Program-made: the position numbers and the translations under genes | Shown here: positions 35,233 to 42,964 of the stretch, one piece after another | How the letters are laid out: the number at the start of each line of letters is the position of its first letter | How positions within the stretch are numbered: position 1 is the first letter of the stretch | The notes under the pieces: model-generated | The model's input: only the letters and a program-made list of their open reading frames with translations | What the model was told of the DNA's origin: nothing | Databases searched by the model: none | Assembly: GCF_016595465.1 (NCBI RefSeq) | Contig: NZ_JAENIK010000012.1 | Location: 496,001-560,000, forward strand | Length of the DNA stretch: 64,000 nt | Reading direction: 5' to 3' | Origin: Luteolibacter yonseiensis | Lineage (GTDB): Bacteria > Verrucomicrobiota > Verrucomicrobiia > Verrucomicrobiales > Akkermansiaceae

Positions 35233-35760
35233 CTATGCCGTCCGCTTGAAAACGAAGGCGCGTGGACCGACTGCGACACGCTCGAAGCGGGCTGTCACGA
35301 TCTCAACCGCTGCCGTGAATCCACGATAGCTTTCGGAAGGGTCATCATTGCGATGCCATTGCCTGAGGAATGATCTGGCGTCCCGTGTTTCTGCAGGTGC
35401 ATCCGAATACGCGATCAAATCGCCGATGGCGCAGTCCTGACAGTTCGATTTCAGTTTCCCACGGAAGTCCTCAGGGATGTAGTTCGGAATGCTGAACTCG
35501 ATCACTCTCTTGTTCCAAGGGCGGCTCTGTTCGAAACCGTGCTTCGAGCACCACGCTTCGATCTGCTCATCCTGGGTTGGTTCTTCCGGCGGTGGAGGCA
35601 CGTTGTGCTCAATGGCGGCATGGATCATCGCGCTCATCTCCAGTATTCCGAATCGCTTGGGGTGGGGGAATGCTTCCTCGATTTGCCATAGGTCCACCTC
35701 GATGTATCCCGTGTGAAACAAGTCCTTCGCGAACGCGTCCTGCAATGATGTCTTATCCAT
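35233..35760 (-). CDS. Hypothetical phage protein between terminase and polyvalent gene
   Basis: A 175-residue soluble protein from ATG 35760, or 190 residues from an in-frame ATG at 35805. It has an amphipathic N-terminal part, a Pro-rich PPPPEEPTQDEQ linker near residue 55 and a C-terminal domain with paired Cys (NCQDCAIGDLIAYSD). No family recognised. Both possible start codons lie in the arms of a 10-bp inverted repeat, which may control translation. Confidence 0.6.
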   Translation of the reverse strand: MDKTSLQDAFAKDLFHTGYIEVDLWQIEEAFPHPKRFGILEMSAMIHAAIEHNVPPPPEEPTQDEQIEAWCSKHGFEQSRPWNKRVIEFSIPNYIPEDFRGKLKSNCQDCAIGDLIAYSDAPAETRDARSFLRQWHRNDDPSESYRGFTAAVEIVTARFERVAVGPRAFVFKRTA

Positions 35761-35806
35761 GGCTGGTTGGAAAGTTCTCCGCATCTCCCCACGGACACCA
35801 GCCATG
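35758..35806 (-). promoter_or_regulatory. Inverted repeat enclosing two candidate start codons
   Basis: CATGGCTGGT and ACCAGCCATG are perfect 10-bp arms 29 nt apart. On the coding strand each arm contains an in-frame ATG (35805 and 35760) of the same gene, so the RNA hairpin would bury both starts. The arms could also be a protein-binding site. Confidence 0.35.
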
Positions 35807-35883
35807 ATGACGTGAGGAGAGCGGAGCGGTCGATAAACCTGCTCGCATTTCGAACACCCGGAATCGCCTTGGCAAGCCGTCTT

Positions 35884-37674
35884 TTACCACTTCCCGGTCA
35901 CATTCCGCCAGGTGTGGCGGTCGGGCGGGTCCACGTGCTTGGCCACCATCATCTTGAACTCATGGGCGCTCGGCAGGGTTTCCCACGCGATCGCATCGGC
36001 AATGACATCATCGTCGTGCGCACCGGGTGCGGCCTCGGCGCGGCCCTTGTGGTTCACGATGAACATTTTGTATTCCGCGAGTGCGTGAAGGTCGAGAACC
36101 TCGACATCCCCATTGCGGATGGCCGATGCGAAACCTTCGATCAGAGCGTTCCGCTCCTCCTTGTCGCCCATCTTGAATCCGTATTGCTCCACCACCTGCC
36201 CGATGCGAGGGGAGAACGGACGGCGCTTGTAGATCGGAATGCCGGCCGTTTGGAGGAGGCGGAGGATGTCCATGCCCTTGTTCACCTCGAGGCTGACCAT
36301 GGCGAGGCCATACCACTTGCTCAGCCGTGCCACGTGACCGGCGACATCTTCACCGAGGCCTCGGAAGGGCGGGCGTAGGCGGGCAACCTTTTTCGCGGGC
36401 CGCCACCGGTCATGCAACTGATCGTGGTAGGCGGCTCGCCACACGGATACGGAGTTGGCATCGGGATCCATGCCGATCGTCTGCGTGATGTCCTCCGCCG
36501 GGTCGCAGGTGACGATGTAGCGCAGGCCGGTCTTCGGCGGCTCCCACACGTAGATATCTCCGCTCCCGTCCCGCACCGGCTGGAATGAAACCTTGGTGTT
36601 GTCCTGGGTGACGAGATAGCCGGTATCGAAGGTCGCACCGCGGGCGATGTTCTCCATCTCGGTGATGCGTCCAAGGTCGAAGCGAGGCGTTCCACCGGCG
36701 AGCCAGCAGGATACCTCGTCCTCGGGGTAGTAGAAATCGAAGATCTTCTCGTCGCCGTTACAGACGCTCTTGATAATTTCCCGGCGCCACGCGACCTGCT
36801 CCCAGTCCCAGCCGTATTTCTCGATGCCGTTCCTCTCGCGCTCGGTCAGAGTCCGGCGGATCTGGTCGATCTCCGCTTCCTGAACCGGGTTGGCGCGGCG
36901 GTTGTCGGCGAATTCGAACCATGCGGCGAACACCTTCACCCACACCTCTTCGGGGCAGATGCCTGCCTCGTGCATGGCAATGAACTGGTCAAGCGTCACA
37001 GCCTCCTGCCAGGTGGTGTATTGCCATCCCGCTGCGCGTTCCGGTGTGGATTCCGCGATCGCCACTGTCTCCGATCCGGAAAGGGAGGGGAGAACCGCGG
37101 CCATTGTCTTCTTGTCGTTCCTGGTGGCTGTCTGCGGCCATTTGGACACCTCGGAGAAGAAACCGCATTGGCGAGTGCCACCGACGCCGGCGTCAGGGTT
37201 CTCAGCGGAATCCACGGTCCACTTGGTCCCGTTATCCCAAGCAATGCTCTGGTTTGGATCCTTGATCACCGCGTGGCCCCACGGGAATGAATCTACCCGC
37301 GAGTATGCCTTGATCTTGTCGAGCATCTCGGTGGAGTGCTCTTTCACGTCGGAAATTGCGATTCCTTCGATCGGCCTTCGCATCCCGTGGTGGTAGACGA
37401 TGTGCGTTCCAAACGTGGAACATCCGGCCCGACGAGGTTTCGTGGCGATGATCCGGATCTTCACCTTCATGGCCCACATCGTCTCGTAGGCTTCTGACAT
37501 GCGGAGCTGGAGGACGTTGGGGACCGGGATGATGACCTCGTTATTCTTGTCCCGGATGGTGACAAAGCAGGCAAAGTGGACGGCGGGAGAGGTGAGAGCC
37601 ATCAATTGCAGCTCGTCCGCTGTCTTGCCCCTCAGGCTCTCGGCAAATCGTTCACTGATCGAATCGGCTTCCAT
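35884..37674 (-). CDS. terL: Terminase large subunit
   Basis: A 596-residue DNA-packaging ATPase/nuclease. The ATPase part shows a terminase-type Walker A (ATKPRRAGCST, residues 77-87) and Walker B-like strand GFFSEVSKW (about 168-177). The RNase H-like nuclease part shows VTCDPAEDI with the first catalytic Asp (about residue 390), a middle acidic segment VSLEVNKGMDI and the final DDDVIADAIAWE near 555. It packages the genome through the portal into the prohead. Motif H lies 35 nt upstream. A plus-strand gene separates it from the small subunit. Confidence 0.9.
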   Translation of the reverse strand: MEADSISERFAESLRGKTADELQLMALTSPAVHFACFVTIRDKNNEVIIPVPNVLQLRMSEAYETMWAMKVKIRIIATKPRRAGCSTFGTHIVYHHGMRRPIEGIAISDVKEHSTEMLDKIKAYSRVDSFPWGHAVIKDPNQSIAWDNGTKWTVDSAENPDAGVGGTRQCGFFSEVSKWPQTATRNDKKTMAAVLPSLSGSETVAIAESTPERAAGWQYTTWQEAVTLDQFIAMHEAGICPEEVWVKVFAAWFEFADNRRANPVQEAEIDQIRRTLTERERNGIEKYGWDWEQVAWRREIIKSVCNGDEKIFDFYYPEDEVSCWLAGGTPRFDLGRITEMENIARGATFDTGYLVTQDNTKVSFQPVRDGSGDIYVWEPPKTGLRYIVTCDPAEDITQTIGMDPDANSVSVWRAAYHDQLHDRWRPAKKVARLRPPFRGLGEDVAGHVARLSKWYGLAMVSLEVNKGMDILRLLQTAGIPIYKRRPFSPRIGQVVEQYGFKMGDKEERNALIEGFASAIRNGDVEVLDLHALAEYKMFIVNHKGRAEAAPGAHDDDVIADAIAWETLPSAHEFKMMVAKHVDPPDRHTWRNVTGKW

Positions 37675-37709
37675 TCAGGCTGGAGCATGCCTGAGAGAAG
37701 TCCGGTGGC

Positions 37710-37722
37710 GTAACGGGCGCAA
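37710..37722 (-). promoter_or_regulatory. Late motif copy H (terL)
   Basis: TTGCGCCCGTTAC on the coding strand (first base differs), 35 nt before the terL ATG, in the 91-bp space shared with a divergent cargo gene. Confidence 0.6.
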
Positions 37723-37765
37723 AGATCATGCTTGTTCTGACCGTCAATTCGACCAGTTTCGAAGA

Positions 37766-38467
37766 ATGGACTGTGGCGAAGTGTTCTTTAAAATCGTTGA
37801 AATCGGGATCAATATCCTGACCTTAGGAGCGGCGGGATGGGCGGCATGGGCCGCAGCAGGTGCGTTCCGGAAGCAGTCTGACCAGACTCAGATCGCCGAA
37901 AAACAGTATGAGCATTTCACCCGAGAGCTTGAGAGGTCAAATCGTGCCAAAACCCCCTTGTTCGCGTCATATGGCGAGGGCGAATTTCCTCATGGGATCA
38001 GCTTTAATCGTGTTCAGGCGATAGACGTCATTGGTGTTGGCCGGAGAAACCTCACATTGGCAGAACATTTCGACGGCGAAGATCCGCGGATGGTATACTT
38101 GCCTCTCAGAAATATCAGGGATTCTGTCACGATTTTAAATCTGACCGCCATGGATCCTACAACGGGCAAGGCGGCCAAGATTCCGTTTGAGATTTTTGCA
38201 GAGGCGAGTGGAACGCACCCAGGCTTTTCGAATCTCTATATGCTCGGCTACCCGATGAATTCGAGAATGCGGCTGGAAAGGCCAGCGTTGGATGTGCGGA
38301 TCATTTTCGAAACAGGCGACGGGATCGTAGAATATCACGATTATGTCACGATGCCAGGCACGCGAATCTTTGAGCGTTCGAATCCGCCAGGATTCAACTT
38401 TCTGGTGGAAGATATGAAACGCCCAACTTGTAACAACACACAGAATGCCGAGTCCGTTTCCTTGTAG
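37766..38467 (+). CDS. Membrane-anchored cargo protein between terminase genes
   Basis: A 233-residue protein transcribed against the late genes. I use ATG 37766, directly before the single membrane segment (about residues 12-35, VEIGINILTLGAAGWAAWAAAG), followed by a coiled-coil linker (QIAEKQYEHFTRELERS) and a C-terminal beta domain. Upstream in-frame sequence is antisense to terL. No family recognised. Its position and opposite strand are those of a moron or defence gene expressed in the lysogen. Confidence 0.65.
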   Translation: MDCGEVFFKIVEIGINILTLGAAGWAAWAAAGAFRKQSDQTQIAEKQYEHFTRELERSNRAKTPLFASYGEGEFPHGISFNRVQAIDVIGVGRRNLTLAEHFDGEDPRMVYLPLRNIRDSVTILNLTAMDPTTGKAAKIPFEIFAEASGTHPGFSNLYMLGYPMNSRMRLERPALDVRIIFETGDGIVEYHDYVTMPGTRIFERSNPPGFNFLVEDMKRPTCNNTQNAESVSL

Positions 38468-38550
38468 GTATCAGGAAAATGGGGCAGGGGAGGTGATGTG
38501 CCAAAAATCGCACAATCGCACTACCACATCTTGTGGGTGAACAGTGCCTT

Positions 38551-38658
38551 TCAGTTGCTCGGGTAGACGAGCCTGGCGAGAAGTCGCAAGACGACAATGG
38601 TCAGTATCGTGCCCACGATCCAAAGCGCTGGCTCAGGGATGGAGATGGAGACGTTCAT
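38551..38658 (-). CDS. 35-residue membrane microprotein after terS
   Basis: A short ORF: MNVSISIPEPALWIVG followed by a hydrophobic segment (TILTIVVLRLLARLVY) and stop. Its ATG overlaps the terminase small-subunit stop as ATGA (38655-38658), the coupling used throughout this phage, which supports translation. One membrane span, basic at the C-terminal side. The proline-glutamate-proline before the span recalls PEP-type sorting tails but the rest is too short to claim that. Confidence 0.5.
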   Translation of the reverse strand: MNVSISIPEPALWIVGTILTIVVLRLLARLVYPSN

Positions 38659-39092
38659 TTCTGCCTCCTCCGATCCAGCGCGGACACCACTTCCTTTGCC
38701 CTGGCTTCGAGCGCATCCAGCGTCTTCGGCCCGGTCTCCACGACCACTTGGTCCGGCTCGAAGTCTCCGGCCAGCTTCGCATCCACCTCGATGGCGCGGA
38801 TCCTCGCGAGCAGTCCGGACTTCGGATCTTCGGCAATTCCAGCCAGGATCTGACGCTTCCGATCCTTCGTCATGAGTGCCGCGGCGGTCTGCGGGGCGCG
38901 GAGTTCTGCCACTCTTGCCCTGATTGCAGCGTTTTCCAGCAGCCTTGGCCCGTTGGTTCCGGCACTCTTCACGGTCACCTTGTAGCCCGCTTGGATGTAT
39001 GCTTCGGTTGCGCTGAGGCCTGAGACCACCAGTTCCGCGAATCGCTCTTGCCTGACGTTCAGAGGCTTCCGCCCATCTTGTAACGGTTTCAT
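38655..39092 (-). CDS. terS: Terminase small subunit
   Basis: A 145-residue DNA-recognition subunit of the packaging motor. It carries the Terminase_2 pattern: LNVRQERFAELVVSGLSATE, then AYIQAGYKVTVKSAG and PRLLENAAIRARVAEL, an N-terminal helix-turn-helix that binds the pac or cos site, followed by a coiled-coil oligomerisation region and basic tail. Large subunit is downstream at 35884-37674. A diverged motif copy lies 65 nt upstream. Confidence 0.85.
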   Translation of the reverse strand: MKPLQDGRKPLNVRQERFAELVVSGLSATEAYIQAGYKVTVKSAGTNGPRLLENAAIRARVAELRAPQTAAALMTKDRKRQILAGIAEDPKSGLLARIRAIEVDAKLAGDFEPDQVVVETGPKTLDALEARAKEVVSALDRRRQK

Positions 39093-39157
39093 AAGGATCG
39101 GGACGCGTTGTTCACGGCGTCGTCTGAAATCAGGGTAAGCAGAAGCGTCGAGCTTTT

Positions 39158-39170
39158 TATACGGGCGCAG
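39158..39170 (-). promoter_or_regulatory. Late motif copy I, diverged (terS)
   Basis: CTGCGCCCGTATA on the coding strand: the 10-base core CTGCGCCCGT is intact, while the TTAC end is replaced by a TATAAAAA run. It lies 65 nt before the terS ATG. The different end could reflect mixed host-type promoter character or chance. Confidence 0.45.
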
Positions 39171-39177
39171 AGTCGTT

Positions 39178-39498
39178 ATGGGTAGCAGTCGGGGGCGAGA
39201 GACGAATGTTTTGCCTTTTCAACGAAGAAATTTCCCTCAACCTATTAGGACTATGGAATCTGAATGTTCTGATTTTGAAGATCTGCCGAAAAGTGCTGAG
39301 GAAGCCGATCGTTCGGGGCTTAGGCGCGCGACACCGGACGAGATAGCGGAGGAGAAGGCGAAAAATCGAGGAAATGAAGCTTCTGAGAGGAGACCTGGGA
39401 TATGTTACCTTGGTCCGTGCGATAGAGGGGAGCGTATGGTCTGCTATTTCACAATCGAGGGCTGCTGGGACGCATGTTGGTGGTCACCCTGCCGATAA
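39178..39498 (+). CDS. Possible small plus-strand gene (uncertain)
   Basis: A 106-codon ORF starting 8 nt after motif copy I. Its first 80 residues (TMESECSDFEDLPKSAEEADR, acidic) look plausible as protein, but the last 20 overlap the 3' end of the minus-strand gene at 39444. The interval 39093-39443 otherwise contains no convincing gene on either strand, only the motif copy and the terS leader. Confidence 0.3.
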   Translation: MGSSRGRETNVLPFQRRNFPQPIRTMESECSDFEDLPKSAEEADRSGLRRATPDEIAEEKAKNRGNEASERRPGICYLGPCDRGERMVCYFTIEGCWDACWWSPCR

Positions 39499-39743
39499 CT
39501 GGCCACGGTGCGCTTCGTAATCTTCCGCTCCAGCGCCTCCTTCATCGGCTGCAGATCCTCAGCGCGGAGGATGAGGCCTACGGTGTCCTTCCGGTGGGAG
39601 TTGCTGCACGGGACGCGTCTGGTGGCGAGTCCGAAGGGTATCTTGGCGGCCCGGGCGGTGGCCATGAGGAGCTTTCCCTCCAGGAGCGCGTAGCCCGGGG
39701 GAACTGCCTCATTGTCGAGGTCGATGTCGGGGTTTCGGTTCAT
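39444..39743 (-). CDS. Small phage protein, unknown function
   Basis: A 99-residue protein starting at ATG 39743, 11 nt after the stop of the gene before it. The longer frame to 39878 is antisense-like. Acidic N-terminus, then a LLEGKLLMATARAAK helix and a basic end with KRTVASYRQGDHQH. Last gene of the early operon before the terminase region. No family recognised. Confidence 0.5.
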   Translation of the reverse strand: MNRNPDIDLDNEAVPPGYALLEGKLLMATARAAKIPFGLATRRVPCSNSHRKDTVGLILRAEDLQPMKEALERKITKRTVASYRQGDHQHASQQPSIVK

Positions 39744-39754
39744 ATCGGTGAGAT

Positions 39755-40114
39755 TTACCAGAGGGCTTCGTAGATGTATCGGAAACCGCGGAAGCCTTTC
39801 ATTTTGATTTCGCGGGGCGGGAACTCTGGATCGACTGAGACAACCCAGAAATTGGAGCGGACGGATCCATCCCAGCATTTCTTTGAGCCGCTCTCGTAGC
39901 CCGCGATCAGGAAGCGGGATAGCACTCTGCCGCCGCTCACGATGTAGATGTGAAGCAGTTCGTGCTTGGGCTTTCGACCGATAGACCAGTTGACCCCGGA
40001 GTAATCTCCGGTTTTGATCTTAGCAAGGGATTGGAGATACCCGTCACGGCACTCTCCCGGCTTGGTCAACGCGGGAATCGTGATGGCGATGGCAATGGGC
40101 GGTAGGTCTTTCAT
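39755..40114 (-). CDS. Small phage protein, unknown function
   Basis: A 119-residue protein from ATG 40114, which overlaps the upstream 50-residue gene as ATGA. Mixed beta sequence with HELLHIYIVSGGRVLSRFLI in the middle and several aromatic residues near the end (FRGFRYIYEAL). It resembles no family I know. Confidence 0.6.
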   Translation of the reverse strand: MKDLPPIAIAITIPALTKPGECRDGYLQSLAKIKTGDYSGVNWSIGRKPKHELLHIYIVSGGRVLSRFLIAGYESGSKKCWDGSVRSNFWVVSVDPEFPPREIKMKGFRGFRYIYEALW

Positions 40115-40263
40115 ATTTTCAGATTGTGAATTCGAGCGAGGTCCTCCAGATGTTCGAGATACTCGCGGTGGATGGTGCTGATCCACGCCAGACGGCGGGC
40201 GATCGCGAGGTTGTCGCGAATGAAATTCAGAACTTCTGCGGAGGGTGGAGGAGGGATGTTCAT
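40111..40263 (-). CDS. 50-residue helical microprotein
   Basis: A short protein, MNIPPPPSAEVLNFIRDNL then a helical AIARRLAWISTIHREYL segment ending in a basic tail. Both ends form ATGA overlaps with neighbouring genes (40260-40263 and 40111-40114), which supports it. Function unknown. Confidence 0.55.
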   Translation of the reverse strand: MNIPPPPSAEVLNFIRDNLAIARRLAWISTIHREYLEHLEDLARIHNLKI

Positions 40264-40622
40264 GCTGCTGGGATCCCGTTTTTGAACCGGTCCATCATCG
40301 GCACGGTCACATGGAGGTGGTGATAGTCCCACGCAGCGCGCAGGTGCTTGCACTCGCTGACGCCCTGCCTCTTCGGAGCGTAGGGAATCCACGAGCCGTG
40401 CCGGCGGTAGTTGGGATCCGCGACGGTCTGGAAGTGGATGCAGGAGCAGCGGCCGTGGCCGTTGCGGGCGGTGAGGTCGACGAGATACCAGAGATCCGGC
40501 ATGCTCTTGCTCTCCACACGGTAGCGGAAGGGAGCGCTGCCGTCCGGTTCCACCCACGGAGGGTCGTATTCGGTCCACCGGTCGTTGACCTTGGCTCGTT
40601 TGCTCGCTGTTTCTGCTGCCAT
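40260..40622 (-). CDS. SWIM-type zinc finger-like protein
   Basis: A 120-residue protein with a putative SWIM-type zinc site: CSC near residue 59 (GHGRCSCIHF) and a later Cys-x-His (SECKHLRAAWDYHHL) about 35 residues on. SWIM domains mediate nucleic-acid or protein contacts. It lies upstream of the 50-residue gene and downstream of a perfect hairpin at 40635-40660. Role in phage DNA metabolism is inferred from position. Confidence 0.6.
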   Translation of the reverse strand: MAAETASKRAKVNDRWTEYDPPWVEPDGSAPFRYRVESKSMPDLWYLVDLTARNGHGRCSCIHFQTVADPNYRRHGSWIPYAPKRQGVSECKHLRAAWDYHHLHVTVPMMDRFKNGIPAA

Positions 40623-40634
40623 CTCGTTGTGAGA

Positions 40635-40660
40635 GCCCGCCGCCGGTGAAGGCGGCGGGC
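40635..40660. other. Perfect 10-bp hairpin in intergenic region
   Basis: GCCCGCCGCC and GGCGGCGGGC are perfect complements with a 6-nt loop, in the 50-bp space between the genes at 40673 and 40622. No T-run follows on either strand, so it is not a standard terminator. It could attenuate, protect a processed end or stall ribosomes. Confidence 0.5.
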
Positions 40661-40672
40661 CGTGGTTGGAGT

Positions 40673-41338
40673 TCAGATGTAGTCTTCGACCGAATCCTTT
40701 TTCTCGTCGGACTGATCGCTGCCGGCCTGCTCAGGTCCACTCGAATCACCGCTCGAAGTGGATTCCCCTTGATCGGAGGAAGTGCCGGAATCCGCTCCTT
40801 CGGGACTTGAGGAGGATTCGGTGGGCCCGTTTCCCTCGCCGAGCGTGCCGATGCCGGTTCCAAAGGTATCGCCGGAAACTCCAGTGCCAGGTTGTCCAGC
40901 TTGGAATTGTCCGAAGTCGCCGTTGCCTGGCTGGAAGTTGGCGGATGGGTCGCATGCTCCAGTAAGCGGGCCGTTGTCGGTGGGAACCTCCTTCGCGGCC
41001 TGCTGCTTCTGGTATTCCATCCAGTGCCAGCTGCCGGGCGACTTGTCATCATCCTCGAAACGGCTGGTGGCCCAGAACGTATCGTTTCCGTCCAGCTTCA
41101 CCTGAAGGTTGATCGGAGGATTATCGCTCTCGGGATTGAACACGCGGACAACATCTGCGGGGTAGATGTCGCCTTCGGTTGCGACGTTACCCTGACGGAT
41201 GAACGCTCCACTCGGGGCGGTGGACGAGTCCTGTTGCGGGTAGGCGAACATGCGCTGACGGGCATCGTTGATGGCGACGGCATCGGCCGCGCTGAGGACA
41301 TAGAGGACGATTCGTCCGATGGTAGGTATCAGTTTCAT
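40673..41338 (-). CDS. Phage protein with disordered acidic tail, unknown function
   Basis: A 221-residue protein. Residues 1-110 form a compact domain with MKLIPTIGRIVLYVLSAADA at the start, VNLQVKLDG-like strands and DTFWATSRFEDD then PGSWHWMEY, a pattern seen in many phage early regions with no known function. The remaining half is a Gly/Ser/Glu-rich disordered tail, probably a flexible linker or interaction region. It lies 334 bp before (3' of) the DnaB helicase gene region: 147 bp between this gene and the DnaB stop contain no gene that I can see. Confidence 0.6.
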   Translation of the reverse strand: MKLIPTIGRIVLYVLSAADAVAINDARQRMFAYPQQDSSTAPSGAFIRQGNVATEGDIYPADVVRVFNPESDNPPINLQVKLDGNDTFWATSRFEDDDKSPGSWHWMEYQKQQAAKEVPTDNGPLTGACDPSANFQPGNGDFGQFQAGQPGTGVSGDTFGTGIGTLGEGNGPTESSSSPEGADSGTSSDQGESTSSGDSSGPEQAGSDQSDEKKDSVEDYI

Positions 41339-41485
41339 ATCTTGTGGGGTATGTGTTTGTTGTTTTTGGGGGAAAGGGGTTCCGGCGCGACTGCTGGCAA
41401 TTACTCTGTGATGATTTCTTGAGTAAGCAGCCGCACCGGGTTCTCGGAAGTTCCAGCCGCCCCTTGGCGACCGGCCGAAAGTCTG

Positions 41486-42964
41486 TCAGTCGTCGAATCG
41501 GCTTCGTGGTGGCTTCGGAGCGAACATCTCGACCTGCTCCTCTTGGGCCGGTGGTCCTGATTCGAAGCGCATCAGTTCGGCGATGAATGTGAGCGGGATG
41601 ACGCCGGTCTGACCGTTGCGGTTTTTCGCGAGGTCGAGCTGCGCGCGGCCAGCGTTCGCTTCCTTTTCCTCGTTCGATTCCGCATAGTATGCGTCCCGGT
41701 AAAGCAGACCGACCATGTCGGCGTCCTGCTCGATGGATCCGGACTCGCGAAGGTCGGACATGCGTGGTTTACCGGTGCCTCTGCTTCCCCCGCGCTCCTC
41801 AGCCTTCCGGCCAAGTTGGGCGAGGATCATAATCGGGATCCCCAGCTCTTTCGCCAGTCCCTTGATGCCGGCGGATATCTCCGAGATTTCGCGTTCCCGC
41901 GATGATGCCGCCTGCTTGGAAAGCGACTTGCAGAGCTGGAGATAGTCGAGGGCGATGAATTCGATCTTGTGCTCTCGCTTGTAACGTCTCGCCACGGCTC
42001 GGATGAAATTGACGGACGGGCCGGGCGAGTCGTCGACGAAGAGTTTCGCGGCCGCTGTCTCAAGGGCTGATCTCTGGATTCGCTGGAGGTCTCCCTTTAC
42101 CGGCGTCTGGCCGGGAAAATGCTGGCTGAGGGAGAACTTCGCCCGGGAGAACACCAGCCTGTCGATCACCTGATCGCGCGACATTTCCGCGGAGAAGACG
42201 AGGCATGGCTTCCCTTCTGTGATGCAGACGTGCTCGACCACGTTCATCATGAAGGATGTCTTTCCCATCGAGGGGCGCGCACCGACGACGAACATGTCAC
42301 CTGGTTTCATCCCGTTGCACATTCGGTCCAGCTCTTCGAATCCGGTGGTGATACCGCGGCTGTCACGCTCTCCGGCGCATCGACGCTGGAAATTCTCGAT
42401 CACCCGGTTCACTGCTTCCTTCGTCGTAGGCGTGCGCTGGATCACGGCTCCTTCTCGGATTGCCATGATCTTCGCCTCCACCGTATCCAGAAGCTCCTCG
42501 ACCTGCTCCGGCGAGTCGTAGGCCTCGGCGATTGCTTCGTTCGAATTCTGGATGATGGAGCGCAGGACGAATTTATCCTTCACGTGCTTCATGTGATACC
42601 GGAAGTGACCGGGACTGGGCGCGTAGGTGTAGAGGTCCGTCAGAACGGCCGGCCCGCCAACGCGATTGAGTAAACCCCTGTCGAGGAGGCGTTGCACCAG
42701 CGAGACCAGCTCGATCTCTTGCCCGGCATTGAACAACTCGACGAGGAATCCAAACAAAGCGGAGTGCGAGGGCTGGTAGAAGTGGTCTGCGGTGAGCTTC
42801 TCCTCCACTGCGATGCCGATGAATTCCTGCGGCTCCTGGAGCATGGATGAGAGCAGCGACTTCTCCGGGCCGATGGCGTGGGGTAGGGCGCGGGTCACGT
42901 CGTCCGGATCGCGTTGGGGCGGAGCCTGCAGATCCGGGCCGGGGTATTCGTTGGGAGTGTTCAT
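41486..42964 (-). CDS. dnaB: Replicative DNA helicase, DnaB-like
   Basis: A 492-residue hexameric helicase for phage DNA replication. The N-terminal DnaB domain (about residues 25-120, AIGPEKSLLSSMLQEP) is followed by a RecA-like ATPase with Walker A GARPSMGKT (228-236), Walker B-like IALDYLQL and an AQLGRKAEERG-type hairpin near residue 395, then an end with PLTFIAELMRF typical of the family. The ATG at 42964 forms an ATGA with the upstream DndC-like gene. Partner initiator candidate at 46586-47467. Confidence 0.93.
   Translation of the reverse strand: MNTPNEYPGPDLQAPPQRDPDDVTRALPHAIGPEKSLLSSMLQEPQEFIGIAVEEKLTADHFYQPSHSALFGFLVELFNAGQEIELVSLVQRLLDRGLLNRVGGPAVLTDLYTYAPSPGHFRYHMKHVKDKFVLRSIIQNSNEAIAEAYDSPEQVEELLDTVEAKIMAIREGAVIQRTPTTKEAVNRVIENFQRRCAGERDSRGITTGFEELDRMCNGMKPGDMFVVGARPSMGKTSFMMNVVEHVCITEGKPCLVFSAEMSRDQVIDRLVFSRAKFSLSQHFPGQTPVKGDLQRIQRSALETAAAKLFVDDSPGPSVNFIRAVARRYKREHKIEFIALDYLQLCKSLSKQAASSREREISEISAGIKGLAKELGIPIMILAQLGRKAEERGGSRGTGKPRMSDLRESGSIEQDADMVGLLYRDAYYAESNEEKEANAGRAQLDLAKNRNGQTGVIPLTFIAELMRFESGPPAQEEQVEMFAPKPPRSRFDD

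Noticed and set aside
33339-35249. A 636-codon plus-strand ORF
   Set aside because: Antisense to the polyvalent protein, with a Gly/Arg/Leu-rich shadow composition.
38394-38597. A 67-codon minus-strand ORF
   Set aside because: It overlaps the end of the plus-strand gene and the better supported 35-residue gene, and its translation is Arg/Cys/Pro-rich without a likely fold.
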